This document shows, piece after piece, positions 7,661 through 16,811 of a stretch of 64,000 nt of DNA; position 1 is the first letter of the stretch, and each line of letters starts with the position of its first letter. The notes under the pieces were generated by a model. It worked only from the letters and a program-made list of their open reading frames with translations, made no database searches and was not told the DNA's origin. The position numbers were made by a program, and so were the translations under genes. The DNA comes from Paenibacillus tuaregi (GTDB lineage Bacteria; Bacillota; Bacilli; Paenibacillales; Paenibacillaceae): assembly GCF_900086655.1 (NCBI RefSeq), contig NZ_LT575476.1, forward strand, positions 2,265,616 through 2,329,615. Direction: 5' to 3'.

Positions 7661-7738
7661 AATAATGTCCTAGTAATTCGTGTGATTTTAATCATTGAAA
7701 TGGAGAGAATTGGTTCGGAAAAGGGGGTTGAAGACAGT

Positions 7739-8284
7739 ATGAGCAATCAGCACGACCAGCATGAATCATCGCACAGACCACCCAATCGGAAAAAGGAAAT
7801 GTCTCGCAGACAGTTTCTCACTTATACGCTGGGAGGAGCTACCGCCTATATGGCGGGTGGAGTAGTTCTGCCGATGCTTCGCTTCGCTGTGGATCCAGTT
7901 CTGCACAAGAAGACAGAAGGGAACTTTGTAAAAGTAGTGGAACTTAGCAAGGTAACAGCGGAACCGCAGGAATTTTCTTTCGAGCTGCAGCAGCAGGATG
8001 GCTGGTATGCAAGCACAGCTTCACTAACAGCTTGGATCCGTAAAGACGAGAGCGGTAATATTTATGCGCTTTCACCGATCTGTAAGCACTTGGGATGTAC
8101 GGTTGGCTGGAATAACGATAAGGCGTTCCCTAATGAGTATCACTGCCCTTGTCACGGCGCCCAATATAACAAGGAAGGCAAGAACCTTGCCGTTGCGCCT
8201 AAGCCGCTGGATGAGTACAAGGTTAAGATTGAGAAGGATTGGGTTTACCTAGGCGATATCGTTCCTAATACTCGAGTTAAATAA
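7739..8284 (+). CDS. qcrA: Menaquinol-cytochrome c reductase, Rieske iron-sulfur subunit
   Basis: A 181-residue Rieske protein of the bc complex, carrying electrons from menaquinol to the c-type heme. The [2Fe-2S] ligands are in CKHLGC (Cys115, His117) and CPCHG (Cys136, His139); Cys120 and Cys138 form the stabilising disulfide of the family. The twin-arginine motif SRRQFL at 22-27 precedes the single membrane anchor, as expected for Tat export of a folded cluster protein. The frame opens at 7682, but the ATG at 7739 with AAGGGGG upstream gives the normal length. First gene of qcrABC; qcrB follows after 16 bases with its own AAGGAGG. Confidence 0.96.
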   Translation: MSNQHDQHESSHRPPNRKKEMSRRQFLTYTLGGATAYMAGGVVLPMLRFAVDPVLHKKTEGNFVKVVELSKVTAEPQEFSFELQQQDGWYASTASLTAWIRKDESGNIYALSPICKHLGCTVGWNNDKAFPNEYHCPCHGAQYNKEGKNLAVAPKPLDEYKVKIEKDWVYLGDIVPNTRVK

Positions 8285-8300
8285 GGAGGCGTAGAGTCAG

Positions 8301-8972
8301 ATGTTGAAGAGTGTCTACAACTGGGTTGACGAACGTCTTGATATCACGCCGATTTGGAGAGATGTGGCGGACCACGAGGTGCCTGAACACGTGAACCCGG
8401 CTCACCATTTTTCCGCATTTGTATACTGTTTCGGCGGTTTGACGTTCTTTATAACAGTCATCCAGATTCTGTCGGGAATGTTCCTGACGATGTATTATGT
8501 GCCAGATATTATTAACGCATATGCAAGCGTTGAGTTTCTTCAGACTAAGGTGGCATTTGGACAAATTGTCCGCGGGATGCACCACTGGGGAGCGAGTCTG
8601 GTTATTGTTATGATGTTCTTACATACCTTGCGCGTATTCTTTACAGGTTCCTATAAGGCGCCTCGCGAGATGAACTGGGTTGTGGGAATGCTGATCTTTT
8701 TTGTTATGATCGGCCTTGGCCTTACAGGTTACCTGCTTCCATGGGATAACAAATCCTACTTTGCAACCAAAGTTACACTGGAAATTGCGAATTCAGTTCC
8801 TGTCCTTGGACCAATTATCAAAGAACTGCTGCAGGGCGGTACGATTGTAGGTGCGCAGACGCTGACGCGATTCTTCGCCATTCATGTGTTCTTCCTTCCG
8901 GCCGTGTTGCTCATCCTTCTGGTAGGACATTTCATTATGATCCGCAGACAGGGAATTTCCGGACCGCTATAA
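8301..8972 (+). CDS. qcrB: Menaquinol-cytochrome c reductase, cytochrome b6 subunit
   Basis: A 223-residue, four-helix b6-type cytochrome. The two b-heme ligand pairs are His94/His108 and His195/His210, with the 14- and 15-residue spacing of the b6f-like branch. Cys43 (VYCFGG) matches the position that covalently holds an extra heme in Bacillus and b6 proteins. GLTGYLLPWDNKSYFA is the conserved quinone-site region. It is embedded in the membrane and oxidises menaquinol together with QcrA and QcrC. It is the split b-type, with the remaining helices in QcrC. Confidence 0.97.
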   Translation: MLKSVYNWVDERLDITPIWRDVADHEVPEHVNPAHHFSAFVYCFGGLTFFITVIQILSGMFLTMYYVPDIINAYASVEFLQTKVAFGQIVRGMHHWGASLVIVMMFLHTLRVFFTGSYKAPREMNWVVGMLIFFVMIGLGLTGYLLPWDNKSYFATKVTLEIANSVPVLGPIIKELLQGGTIVGAQTLTRFFAIHVFFLPAVLLILLVGHFIMIRRQGISGPL

Positions 8973-9001
8973 GATATTCTTAAGAGAAGGGAGGCATATA
9001 T

Positions 9002-9892
9002 ATGGGTCACGGAGGCAAATCGAACGAAAAAGTCGTATTTGTCGGCGATTCAAGGGTACGTAAAGGGAACGGATTTATTACTCCTCCCGATTACACAGCT
9101 TACCCAGGGAAGTCGGAAGCATTTATTCCAAACTTCCTATTAAAAGAGTGGATGGTTGGTGTAGTGGTCCTTGTAGGCTTCCTGGTACTTACCATTTCTG
9201 AGCCTGCCCCACTGGGATTCCCGGCTAACCCAACCGCTTCGGTTATACCGATGCCGGACTGGTATTTCTTGTTCTTATATCAATATCTGAAGTATCCATA
9301 TGCTTCAGGAGATTACATTGTTCTTGGAACACTTGGTGTTCCAGGTGTTGCTTTTGGCGGTTTGCTGCTGGCCCCATTCCTCGACCGGGGTAAGGAGCGC
9401 CGTTTCTACCGCAGACCGATCGCATCCTCTCTGATGCTGTTGTCCTTGGCTGCGATGGTCTACCTGACCAACTTCGCCTGGACACACTATAAGCATGAGC
9501 TTGCAGCGACAGGAATCAAACCGGAGGAAGAGCGCCGGATTGAGAAAGCAAGGGAGGCAAGGGAGAAGGGACTTCCTGCTCCATCCAACGCCGTCAAGGC
9601 TAAGGAAGTAGCCATTGTGGATAAGGATGATCCAGGGATGGAATCCTTCAAGAAGGCGACTTGTATTTCCTGTCATGCGGCTGATCTTAAGGGAGCAAGC
9701 GGCCCGTCGCTTCGCGGTGTAGGGGATAAGCTTGATAAGGCAGCCATTCTGACCATTATCAAAGAAGGTAAACAAGGGCCTGAGGGCAACATGCCGAAAA
9801 TGTATGATACGGCTAAAGGCGCAGGCTTAAGTGATCAAGATATTGACCACTTGGCCGAATGGCTCTCCAAGCAAAAGTCGGAAGCCAAGTAA
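9002..9892 (+). CDS. qcrC: Menaquinol-cytochrome c reductase, subunit IV/cytochrome c fusion
   Basis: A 296-residue fusion typical of Bacillales. An N-terminal subunit-IV-like part has three membrane helices and the quinol-site motif PDWYF (85-89). A charged linker (about 165-210) follows, then a C-terminal mono-heme cytochrome c with CISCH (221-225) and a probable Met ligand in GNMPKM. It passes electrons from the Rieske protein to the oxidase. The B. subtilis protein, from memory, is about 255 residues, so the Lys/Glu/Arg-rich linker here is longer. It ends the operon; a perfect palindrome terminator follows. Confidence 0.96.
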   Translation: MGHGGKSNEKVVFVGDSRVRKGNGFITPPDYTAYPGKSEAFIPNFLLKEWMVGVVVLVGFLVLTISEPAPLGFPANPTASVIPMPDWYFLFLYQYLKYPYASGDYIVLGTLGVPGVAFGGLLLAPFLDRGKERRFYRRPIASSLMLLSLAAMVYLTNFAWTHYKHELAATGIKPEEERRIEKAREAREKGLPAPSNAVKAKEVAIVDKDDPGMESFKKATCISCHAADLKGASGPSLRGVGDKLDKAAILTIIKEGKQGPEGNMPKMYDTAKGAGLSDQDIDHLAEWLSKQKSEAK

Positions 9893-9910
9893 GCTGAAAT
9901 GAACCTGAGA

Positions 9911-9941
9911 AGCCTGATCGCATATGCGATCAGGCTTTTTG
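9911..9941 (+). terminator. Terminator of qcrABC
   Basis: A perfect 26-bp palindrome (9911-9936) starting AGCCTGATCG is followed by five Ts. It is strong and nearly symmetric. Confidence 0.93.
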
Positions 9942-9996
9942 CTGGATATTCCCGGGACAAACCGTTATATTCAGATAAGACAGAGGGGGAATCTTC

Positions 9997-10623
9997 ATGA
10001 GCATATCTTATTGGTGGAGCAGGGAATTCCTAACCAGCCGGGGATTTTTGTGGCTTTTATTTGTTTTTAATTTGCTGGGCACGATTTACGGGTATTACTG
10101 GTATGGGAATCAGATCGAGTACACGATTGCCAACAATCCGCTCTGGCAGGTGATCTTTGTACCGGACAGTCCAACAGCGAGCCTGTTTTTTACCTTGTCC
10201 TTAACTTTCCTCATGTGGCCCAAACTGCTTGCGAACTATCGCGGCGTGCGAGTGCTTCTGGAAGCACTGGCCGTGGTGACCAGTGTAAAATATGGCGTAT
10301 GGGCGGTCAGCATCATTTTTGCCGGAGCTTATCAGGGGAATGTGATCGGCTGGCAGGATTGGATGCTAGTGGCTTCGCATACGGCGATGGCCGTTGAAGC
10401 CTTGCTCTACGTCCGCTTTTTTAAATTTGGAACCGTAATTCTATTAGGCGCTGGCTTGTGGACCCTCCTTAACGACATGGTGGACTATACATATGAGGTG
10501 TTCCCTTGGCTGCCTGTCCAGCTTATGGATGACCTGCCTGCTGTCCGGAATTTCACCGTCCTGCTTACATTACTTAGTGTGGCAGCGGGCTGGTTTGCTT
10601 TGCGTCAAGCAAGAAGATCTTAG
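9997..10623 (+). CDS. ypjA: YpjA-like integral membrane protein (DUF1405)
   Basis: A 208-residue polytopic membrane protein with about six hydrophobic helices. Recognised from its place between qcrC and ypjB and from features of the DUF1405 family: an N-terminal FNLLGTIYGYYWYGNQ, VPDSPTASLFFTLSL in the second helix region, and NDMVDYTYEVFPWLP near the end. No biochemical role is established. AGAGGGGG precedes the ATG by about 8 bases. It is separated from qcrABC by a terminator, so it starts a new unit with ypjB. Confidence 0.85.
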   Translation: MSISYWWSREFLTSRGFLWLLFVFNLLGTIYGYYWYGNQIEYTIANNPLWQVIFVPDSPTASLFFTLSLTFLMWPKLLANYRGVRVLLEALAVVTSVKYGVWAVSIIFAGAYQGNVIGWQDWMLVASHTAMAVEALLYVRFFKFGTVILLGAGLWTLLNDMVDYTYEVFPWLPVQLMDDLPAVRNFTVLLTLLSVAAGWFALRQARRS

Positions 10624-10688
10624 GTTCATCTGATTTGTTCTAGCTCAGGACAGCCCTTCATATGTATGGATTACAGGAGGGGATGTCC

Positions 10689-11549
10689 GTGAGTGTAAAC
10701 CGGCGGGGATGGATGTGCTTGAGTGCAGGATGTATTGTGCTGATTATGCTGCTGCTTCCGCTGCAGACGGTTCGTGCTCATCATGATGCCAAGCACACCG
10801 CGCAGCTGAATGAGCTGGATAGCGCATCGGAGGCGCTGTACCGTTATATGCAGGATGGGAACGGGGAGAAGGCCCAAGTGGAGATGGACCGGATTGTGCG
10901 GTTGGTGGAGACCATATCTTTCAAAGGCTTGTCCTCAGTGGAGGGGATTCACGCGCTGTCTGAGACGGTTATGGATACAAGAGAGGCCTTGGTTCGCAGC
11001 CAATCTTCACCAGAAGAGTGGAGGAACACCTCTTCCCGTCTCCGCCTGGCGGTTGACAGTCTGATTCACAAGCAGCAGCCGCTGTGGCACCAGTACTATA
11101 AGCTGTTTACTGACGATCTCAGCCAGCTTGCCAAAGCCCGCAGTGATGCGGATGCCAAGAGTTTGCAGAATGCTGTTCACACGCTTAAGTCCCATTATGA
11201 GACGATCCGGCCAGCGGCGGCCATTCAGCTGGATAATTCGATCATTGCGAAGGCAGACTCGTGGTTATCCTATTTGGAGAGCGTGAGTATGAAGAAAGAT
11301 TTGGATGCCTCAGAGCTGAAGAGCGTTCTTGACAGCGGGGAGGGTGTGATCCATGATCTGTTTGGCAAAAAAAGATCCGAGCCGGTTCTGCTGCCTCTTG
11401 CCGGCAGCTCGAATCCCTGGAAGTGGAGTCTGCTGATCGGCGGCTGGATTGCCCTGGCACTAACCTATACCGGAATGCGGCATTATAATGCATATCAGGA
11501 GGTCAGACCGGTCTCTGGCAGCAAAGACAGAGGCGGATGGAGATTTTAA
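10689..11549 (+). CDS. ypjB: Sporulation protein YpjB-like
   Basis: 286 residues from a GTG start 6 bases after GGAGGGG; ATGs at 10662 and 10683 are open but badly placed. There is an N-terminal signal peptide or anchor (CIVLIMLLLPLQTVRA, cleavage near residue 31), an all-helical extracytoplasmic domain, and a C-terminal membrane helix (WSLLIGGWIALALTYTG) followed by basic residues. This is the topology of YpjB, linked to sporulation in Bacillus. The name rests on gene order and architecture. Confidence 0.82.
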   Translation: MSVNRRGWMCLSAGCIVLIMLLLPLQTVRAHHDAKHTAQLNELDSASEALYRYMQDGNGEKAQVEMDRIVRLVETISFKGLSSVEGIHALSETVMDTREALVRSQSSPEEWRNTSSRLRLAVDSLIHKQQPLWHQYYKLFTDDLSQLAKARSDADAKSLQNAVHTLKSHYETIRPAAAIQLDNSIIAKADSWLSYLESVSMKKDLDASELKSVLDSGEGVIHDLFGKKRSEPVLLPLAGSSNPWKWSLLIGGWIALALTYTGMRHYNAYQEVRPVSGSKDRGGWRF

Positions 11550-11556
11550 TTTTAGT

Positions 11557-11601
11557 AAAAGGAAGAACCGCACGTAATAACGGACGGCTCTTCCTTTTTT
11601 T
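11557..11601. terminator. Terminator between ypjB and convergent ypjC
   Basis: AAAAGGAAGAACCG pairs with CGG-CTCTTCCTTTT around 11557-11597, with one bulge, followed by a T run on the plus strand. The A-rich left flank would serve the minus-strand gene too. Confidence 0.8.
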
Positions 11602-11611
11602 GGTTGAATGT

Positions 11612-12487
11612 TCAATTCATATCTTCTTTAAATCCTTCTCCATGCACATCGTGCACATCATTGATAATAATAAAGGCCCGCGGATCTACGGATTTGGCAA
11701 TTTGGGTCAATCTCCGGATTTCCTGCCTTCCTACAACACAATAGGCCATATGCTTGGCTTGCTTAGAGTAAGCTCCCACGGCTGGAATCAAAGTAACCCC
11801 GCGTTCCATTTCCTTTGTAATTAGTTCCGCAATATCAGGGGCGTAATCGCTGATAATGGTAAAGGCTTTGGCTGAATAAGCGCCCTCCTGAATAAAATCA
11901 ATAACTTTGGAGGCGATGAAGACGGCGACCAGTGTATATAAAATCTGTTCTTTCTTGATATACAGCAGGGAAGCCCCGATGATAATCACATCTAACGCCA
12001 AAATGACCTGGCCCATACTCCAGCCATATTTGCGGTTACAGATTCGTGCAATAATATCCGAACCGCCTGTTGTCCCGCCAAACCGGAACACAAGTCCAAG
12101 ACCAGCGCCGAGTGTGACGCCGGCATACAGTGCAATTAATATGTAATCATGCTCGGTCTGGAACGGGATGATCCAGCCTTTGCGGATCAGCTGCTCAAAC
12201 AGCCAAAGAAAGAAGGTAAGCGATCCGATTCCGATCCCGCTATATACAATTTGCCGGCTCCCCAGCACTTTCCAGCCTAACAGGAACAGCGGAATGTTCA
12301 AGACCAGGGTGGATAGGGAAGGTGAAATCGAGAAGGCGTATTTGAGCAGGATCGTAATCCCTGTCACTCCGCCCTCCATCAGTTTATTAGGGATGATAAA
12401 ATAAAGCAGCCCAAAGGCATAAATGGCCGTACCGAGCAGGATCGGCAGGATGGTTTTGGTTAAACGGGCCAGTCTGGTGGTAAGCAT
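11612..12487 (-). CDS. ypjC: YitT-family membrane protein with C-terminal DUF2179 domain
   Basis: A 291-residue protein. Five or six membrane helices make up the YitT/DUF161 part (LGTAIYAFGLLYFIIPNKLMEGGVTGI; LGAGLGLVFRFGGTTGGSDIIA). A cytoplasmic DUF2179 domain of about 80 residues ends in DPRAFIIINDVHDVHGEGF. The family is often described as putative transporters with unknown substrate. The ATG at 12487 has GAGGG at the right distance; the TTG at 12532 would add 15 residues with no site. It is the only minus-strand gene in the block and sits where ypjC is found in Bacillus. Confidence 0.87.
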   Translation of the reverse strand: MLTTRLARLTKTILPILLGTAIYAFGLLYFIIPNKLMEGGVTGITILLKYAFSISPSLSTLVLNIPLFLLGWKVLGSRQIVYSGIGIGSLTFFLWLFEQLIRKGWIIPFQTEHDYILIALYAGVTLGAGLGLVFRFGGTTGGSDIIARICNRKYGWSMGQVILALDVIIIGASLLYIKKEQILYTLVAVFIASKVIDFIQEGAYSAKAFTIISDYAPDIAELITKEMERGVTLIPAVGAYSKQAKHMAYCVVGRQEIRRLTQIAKSVDPRAFIIINDVHDVHGEGFKEDMN

Positions 12488-12571
12488 GCAATCCCTCGCT
12501 TGTTGGATAATAGTGGAGTCAGTAAGCTCCAATGTTTAGTATACCTTTTTAGGTAAGGATTAAAAAAGGAT

Positions 12572-12600
12572 TTGTTTTCAAAACTTCTTTAGGATAACAT
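12572..12600 (+). promoter_or_regulatory. Sigma-A promoter candidate for the mazG-dapB operon
   Basis: TTGTTT (12572-12577), 17 bases, TAACAT (12595-12600), 40 bases before the ypjD start. Confidence 0.45.
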
Positions 12601-12640
12601 AGGGGTAAAACCTTCAGACCCGAAGGGGGGCATTATTTAA

Positions 12641-12973
12641 ATGGAAGAGAAATCCCTCGCCGAGATTCAACGCGAAGTGGATCGTTACATATCCCAGTTC
12701 AAGGAAGGCTATTTCAGCCCGCTTGCATTGCTTGCCAGGATGAGCGAGGAGGTTGGCGAGCTGGCTAGAGAAGTGAATCATACTTATGGTGAGAAGCCCA
12801 AGAAAGTAACCGAAGCAGAGAACTCGATTGAGCTGGAGCTGGGGGATATTTTGTTTATTACGGCCTGCTTTGCCAATTCGCTTGGAATTGATCTGACAGA
12901 GGCTCATAACAAGGTGATGCATAAATTCAATGCCAGAGACGCGGACCGCTGGACGAAAGTAGACACCGACTGA
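12641..12973 (+). CDS. ypjD: MazG-like nucleotide pyrophosphohydrolase
   Basis: A 110-residue single-domain MazG/all-alpha NTP pyrophosphatase. The Mg2+-binding acidic residues appear as EEVGELAREV (EExxE) and ELELGDILFIT (ExxD), the family's catalytic four-helix bundle. It should hydrolyse a nucleoside triphosphate to the monophosphate and pyrophosphate, probably as a house-cleaning enzyme; the preferred nucleotide is not visible. AAGGGGGG lies 10 bases before the ATG. First gene of a run reaching through dapB. Confidence 0.88.
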   Translation: MEEKSLAEIQREVDRYISQFKEGYFSPLALLARMSEEVGELAREVNHTYGEKPKKVTEAENSIELELGDILFITACFANSLGIDLTEAHNKVMHKFNARDADRWTKVDTD

Positions 12974-13026
12974 GCCCTTCTATCATATGCTGTAAGAACA
13001 GCAGCCTAAGAGAAGGGGGAAGCCCT

Positions 13027-13560
13027 ATGATGAAAGCGGAAGACTGTCTGGCTGAAGCCTATAAAAGCATCTTGGAGAATGATTTTGAACAGGCCATAAG
13101 ATGGTTCGATCATGCGCTGAATTTCAGCCCTCTTGATGCGGATATTCATTACCGCTGCTCGGTGACCTGCGCTCGTAGCGGCAGACTTGATAAGGCACTT
13201 TATCATGCGGAGCAGGCTGTGAATCTTACTCCCGGCATGGATGAATATAACCTGCATATGGAACGTTTGCAGGGAATGGAGATGACCCAGAGGGCACTCC
13301 GGATACTGGAAGCCCCTAACGTGGAGATGAGCGGAATAAGAGAAGCCGCCATTCTGCTTGAACAGGCCGTGATGAAGGATCCCTTGTCTTCCCAAGCCTT
13401 TACAGGACTTGCAGCAGCGTATAGCGAACTTGGTGAACATCCGCTTGCCCTCTCTGCTTTGAGGGAGGCAATCAATCTGCTCGAAGGTGATCCTTCGGTT
13501 CAATCTTTAAAAGAATGGGAATTACGTATCGAATCCAAGATCAACCAATCATCATCCTAG
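13027..13560 (+). CDS. Tetratricopeptide-repeat protein
   Basis: A 177-residue cytoplasmic TPR protein. At least three repeats are readable: near residues 5-38 (AYKSILENDFEQAIRWFDHALNFSP split by the repeat core), 39-72 and 120-155 (AFTGLAAAYSELGEHPLALSALREA). TPRs are protein-interaction scaffolds and no partner can be named. From memory B. subtilis lacks a gene here, between ypjD and dapB. It has AGAAGGGGG before the ATG and ends 21 bases before dapB, so it is probably in the same operon. Confidence 0.82.
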   Translation: MMKAEDCLAEAYKSILENDFEQAIRWFDHALNFSPLDADIHYRCSVTCARSGRLDKALYHAEQAVNLTPGMDEYNLHMERLQGMEMTQRALRILEAPNVEMSGIREAAILLEQAVMKDPLSSQAFTGLAAAYSELGEHPLALSALREAINLLEGDPSVQSLKEWELRIESKINQSSS

Positions 13561-13581
13561 TGGACAGTGAGGAGCATGAAT

Positions 13582-14385
13582 ATGACGACGAAGATTAGAG
13601 TGGCGGTGGCTGGCGCAGCTGGCCGAATGGGGAAGGAAGTTGTAAAGATGGTTTTGGAGGATGCCGATCTAGAATTGGCAGCTGCCATCAATCGTTCAGG
13701 TGAAGGGACAGATGCAGGTGAGCTGGTCGGGCTCCCTGCTTGCGGGATAAAAGTTCAATCCGATCTTGAGCTGGCCTTGGTGGAGAGTAAAGCTCAGGTG
13801 CTGGTTGACTTTACAACTCCTCAATTTGCTTATTCCAATACGGAGCTTGCGATCCGCCTTGGGGTATCGCCTGTGGTCGGGACGACGGGCTTTACTCCGG
13901 AACAAATTGAGGATCTGGACAAGCTGTGCCAGAGCAAAGGCGTTGGCGGACTGATCGCCCCGAATTTCTCCATTGGGGCCATCCTGATGATGAAATTCGC
14001 TGCCCAGGCTGCCAAGCACTTCCCTCATCTGGAGATTATTGAGTACCATGGGGATCAGAAGCTGGATGCCCCATCCGGAACCGCAGTGAAGACCGCTGAA
14101 TTGATTGCCCAGAACAGGGAAGAATTCCGTCAAGGCAACCCGAAAGAGGAAGAGACTATTGAGGGGGCAAGGGGCGGTTATTACAATGGCTTCCGCATTC
14201 ACAGCGTGCGCCTGCCGGGTGTGTTCGCCCAGCAGGAGGTTATTTTCGGAGGATTTGGCCAGACCTTGAAGATCCGTCATGATTCTTACGAGCGTGCAGG
14301 CTATATGCCCGGCGTGAATCTGGCTGTGAAGAAGGTTATGGAGTATAAAGGACTTGTATACGGCTTTGAACATTTTATCGATTAG
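13582..14385 (+). CDS. dapB: 4-hydroxy-tetrahydrodipicolinate reductase
   Basis: 267 residues. DapB reduces the dihydrodipicolinate precursor with NAD(P)H in lysine and diaminopimelate synthesis. The Rossmann motif GAAGRMG is at 11-17, the active-site signature [15 protein letters not shown] at 154-168 holds His156 and Lys160, and APNFSIGAI lies before it. ATGs at 13576 and 13582 and a GTG at 13567 are in frame; GTGAGGAG favours 13582, 8 bases on. mgsA follows after 17 bases. Confidence 0.96.
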   Translation: MTTKIRVAVAGAAGRMGKEVVKMVLEDADLELAAAINRSGEGTDAGELVGLPACGIKVQSDLELALVESKAQVLVDFTTPQFAYSNTELAIRLGVSPVVGTTGFTPEQIEDLDKLCQSKGVGGLIAPNFSIGAILMMKFAAQAAKHFPHLEIIEYHGDQKLDAPSGTAVKTAELIAQNREEFRQGNPKEEETIEGARGGYYNGFRIHSVRLPGVFAQQEVIFGGFGQTLKIRHDSYERAGYMPGVNLAVKKVMEYKGLVYGFEHFID

Positions 14386-14402
14386 CAGGGGGAGTCTCAG
14401 AC

Positions 14403-14825
14403 ATGCTGAACATTGCTTTTATTGCCCACGACCGTAAAAAAGAAGAGATCGTTAACTTTGTTATTGCATATGAACATGTGTTTCATGGGAAGACCTTGTA
14501 CTCGACCGGCACAACAGGCCAGCGTATTATGGAGAATACCAAGCTGAAGATTCACCGCTTCCTGTCCGGACCGCTGGGTGGAGACCAGCAGATTGGAGCT
14601 TTGATTGCCCAGAATCAAATGGATCTGGTCATTTTCCTGCGTGATCCGCTGATGGCGCAGCCTCATGAACCGGATATTAGCGCGCTTCTTCGCCTGTGTG
14701 ACGTTCACGGCATTCCTGTTGCGACCAATGTAGCTTCCGCAGAAATTATGGTACGAGCTATGGACCGCGGAGATTTGAGCTGGCGTGAGCTGGTTGAACT
14801 ACACCGCCCAAGGTTAGATAAATGA
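14403..14825 (+). CDS. mgsA: Methylglyoxal synthase
   Basis: A 140-residue enzyme that converts dihydroxyacetone phosphate to methylglyoxal and phosphate, a glycolytic bypass. Family motifs present: AHDRKKEEI at the N-terminus, STGTTGQ (phosphate loop), [14 protein letters not shown] and FLRDPL with the catalytic Asp, and ATNVASAEI near the end. The stop overlaps the bshB1 start (ATGA). Pairing with bacillithiol genes is meaningful: bacillithiol is used to detoxify methylglyoxal. Confidence 0.97.
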   Translation: MLNIAFIAHDRKKEEIVNFVIAYEHVFHGKTLYSTGTTGQRIMENTKLKIHRFLSGPLGGDQQIGALIAQNQMDLVIFLRDPLMAQPHEPDISALLRLCDVHGIPVATNVASAEIMVRAMDRGDLSWRELVELHRPRLDK

Positions 14826-15511
14826 GTAAGGGGCTCGATATCCTTATCTTTGGGGCTCATGCGGACGATGCGGAGATTGGCATGGCCGCAACCATCGCCA
14901 AACACGTTCAGGCAGGCTACAAAGTTGGGATCTGTGATCTGACTGAAGCCGAATTGTCATCCAACGGGAATGTGGAACTGCGTAAGCAGGAGGCGGACAA
15001 GGCGTCCAACGTGCTTGGGCTTGAGGTCCGCACCAATCTTGGCCTGCCCGATCGCGGCCTGTATATGACACCCGAGCATGTGGCTGCGGTCACCTCGGTG
15101 ATCCGGGAATATGCTCCCCGGGTTGTATTCGCCCCCTATTGGGAGGATCGGCACCCTGATCATGTTGCATGCAGCAAGCTTGTAGAAGAAGCGGTGTTTA
15201 ATGCCAAGCTTCGAAATTGGATGCCGGACAAGCCCGCGGTGCTGGTGGAGGATTTGTATTTCTATTTCATTAATGACTGGAGAACACCGGATCTTATTGT
15301 GGATGTGAGTGATCACTATGAGATCAAGATGAAATCTCTGATGTGTTATGAATCCCAATTCACACCTGCCAAGGATGGGGTCGCGACTCCGCTGACGCAG
15401 GGTTATGTGGAACGGGTAAAAGCGAGGGACGCGCTGCTTGGACAACGGAAGCTGATTCCTTATGCAGAAGGGTTCGCGGTCAAGACCCCATATAAAGTTC
15501 ATCTATTTTAA
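14822..15511 (+). CDS. bshB1: Bacillithiol biosynthesis deacetylase BshB1
   Basis: A 229-residue LmbE-like zinc deacetylase. It removes the acetyl group from N-acetylglucosaminyl-malate, the second step of bacillithiol synthesis. The zinc site is AHADDAE (His13, Asp15, Asp16) with HPDH at 111-114; Asp15 is the likely general base. It overlaps mgsA by 4 nt. The first enzyme (bshA) follows after a 74-base gap. BshC, the last enzyme, is not in the window. Confidence 0.95.
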   Translation: MSKGLDILIFGAHADDAEIGMAATIAKHVQAGYKVGICDLTEAELSSNGNVELRKQEADKASNVLGLEVRTNLGLPDRGLYMTPEHVAAVTSVIREYAPRVVFAPYWEDRHPDHVACSKLVEEAVFNAKLRNWMPDKPAVLVEDLYFYFINDWRTPDLIVDVSDHYEIKMKSLMCYESQFTPAKDGVATPLTQGYVERVKARDALLGQRKLIPYAEGFAVKTPYKVHLF

Positions 15512-15585
15512 CCCAATGAATCATACGATGTATGGAAGTGACAAATCGATGGTTATCATTCTATAAGAAAGAAGGTGCCCCTGAC

Positions 15586-16746
15586 ATGAGCCAATCTCTC
15601 AAAATCGGCATCACCTGTTACCCGACACTTGGCGGATCAGGGGTTGTGGCTACCGAACTTGGCAAGCTGCTTGCTGAGAAGGGCCATGAGGTTCATTTTA
15701 TATCCCATAGTGTCCCGTTCCGGCTCGGAGCTTTTCAGAAAAATATATTCTATCATGAAGTAGAAGTGAACGATTATTACGTATTCCGGTATCCGCCTTA
15801 TGACTTGTCGCTTGCGACCAAAATGGCCCAGGTTGCCAAGCGGGAGAAGCTGGATATTCTGCATGTTCATTATGCTGTACCCCATGCGGTATGCGCCTTC
15901 CTGGCCAAACAGATGGTCGGAGACAGCCTTAAAGTAGTGACCACGCTGCACGGAACAGATATTACGGTATTAGCCCAGGATGAATCGCTTAAGGACCTCA
16001 TCAGACTGGCGATTAACGAGAGTGATGCGGTGACCTCGGTATCTGAGGACCTGATGAGAGAAACACGGGAGGTTCTGGAGATCACCCGCGATATTGATTT
16101 AACCTATAACTTTGTAGATAAACGGATTTACTATCCGCGTGACATAGATTCGCTGCGCAGTGATTTTGCTTTTCCTAACGAGAAGATTTTGATGCATATC
16201 TCGAATTTCCGGCCGGTTAAGCGTGTGCATGATGTGGTTGATATCTTCTCACAGGTGAGTGCACAAATCCCGGCGCGCCTGCTGTTTGTGGGCGAGGGTC
16301 CGGACCTGCCGAAGGTTCAGTGCAAGATCAAGGAGCTTGGCCTGGAGGACCGTGTGCATTTCCTCGGTAAGCAGGATCAGATCGCCCAGATCATTTCAAT
16401 GGCTGATGTCCTGCTGCTGCCTTCAGAGAAAGAGAGTTTCGGGCTGGTTGCTCTGGAGGCCATGGCCTGCGGCGTGCCAACGATCGGTTCACAAGCAGGG
16501 GGAATTCCTGAGCTGGTGGCGCATGGAGTCACCGGATTTCTGGCTCCGACCGGGGATACAAAAGCGATGGCTGATTATGCCGTTAAGCTGCTGACCGACG
16601 AAAAGCTGGCTGGCGAAATGTCCAAGGCTTGTCTGGACCGGGCAAGATGCCAGTTCAGCAGCGACCGGATCACGGATGAATATGAGCAAATTTACTACCG
16701 GGTGCTTGGGAGGCAAGTTCCAAGCCTAAAGCCGGTATGCAGCTAA
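15586..16746 (+). CDS. bshA: N-acetyl-alpha-D-glucosaminyl L-malate synthase BshA
   Basis: A 386-residue GT4-family retaining glycosyltransferase that joins UDP-GlcNAc and L-malate, the first step of bacillithiol synthesis. Visible are the N-terminal [19 protein letters not shown], the central [12 protein letters not shown] (donor phosphate contact) and the GT4 signature [19 protein letters not shown] with the Glu-x7-Glu pair. The ATG at 15586 follows AGAAGGTG; the upstream ATG at 15532 adds 18 unusual residues and lacks a site. Confidence 0.95.
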   Translation: MSQSLKIGITCYPTLGGSGVVATELGKLLAEKGHEVHFISHSVPFRLGAFQKNIFYHEVEVNDYYVFRYPPYDLSLATKMAQVAKREKLDILHVHYAVPHAVCAFLAKQMVGDSLKVVTTLHGTDITVLAQDESLKDLIRLAINESDAVTSVSEDLMRETREVLEITRDIDLTYNFVDKRIYYPRDIDSLRSDFAFPNEKILMHISNFRPVKRVHDVVDIFSQVSAQIPARLLFVGEGPDLPKVQCKIKELGLEDRVHFLGKQDQIAQIISMADVLLLPSEKESFGLVALEAMACGVPTIGSQAGGIPELVAHGVTGFLAPTGDTKAMADYAVKLLTDEKLAGEMSKACLDRARCQFSSDRITDEYEQIYYRVLGRQVPSLKPVCS

Positions 16747-16749
16747 TAA

Positions 16750-16790
16750 ACTCCGGGTGAGAGGAACTTCCCTCTCCCCGGAGTCTTGTT
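16750..16790 (+). terminator. Hairpin after bshA
   Basis: ACTCCGGG (16750-16757) pairs with CCCGGAGT (16777-16784), extended inward by GAGAG/CTCTC. The U-tract is weak (CTTGTTTG), so termination may be partial before cca. Confidence 0.55.
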
Positions 16791-16811
16791 TGCGAGGAGA
16801 GGGTTGAAGTT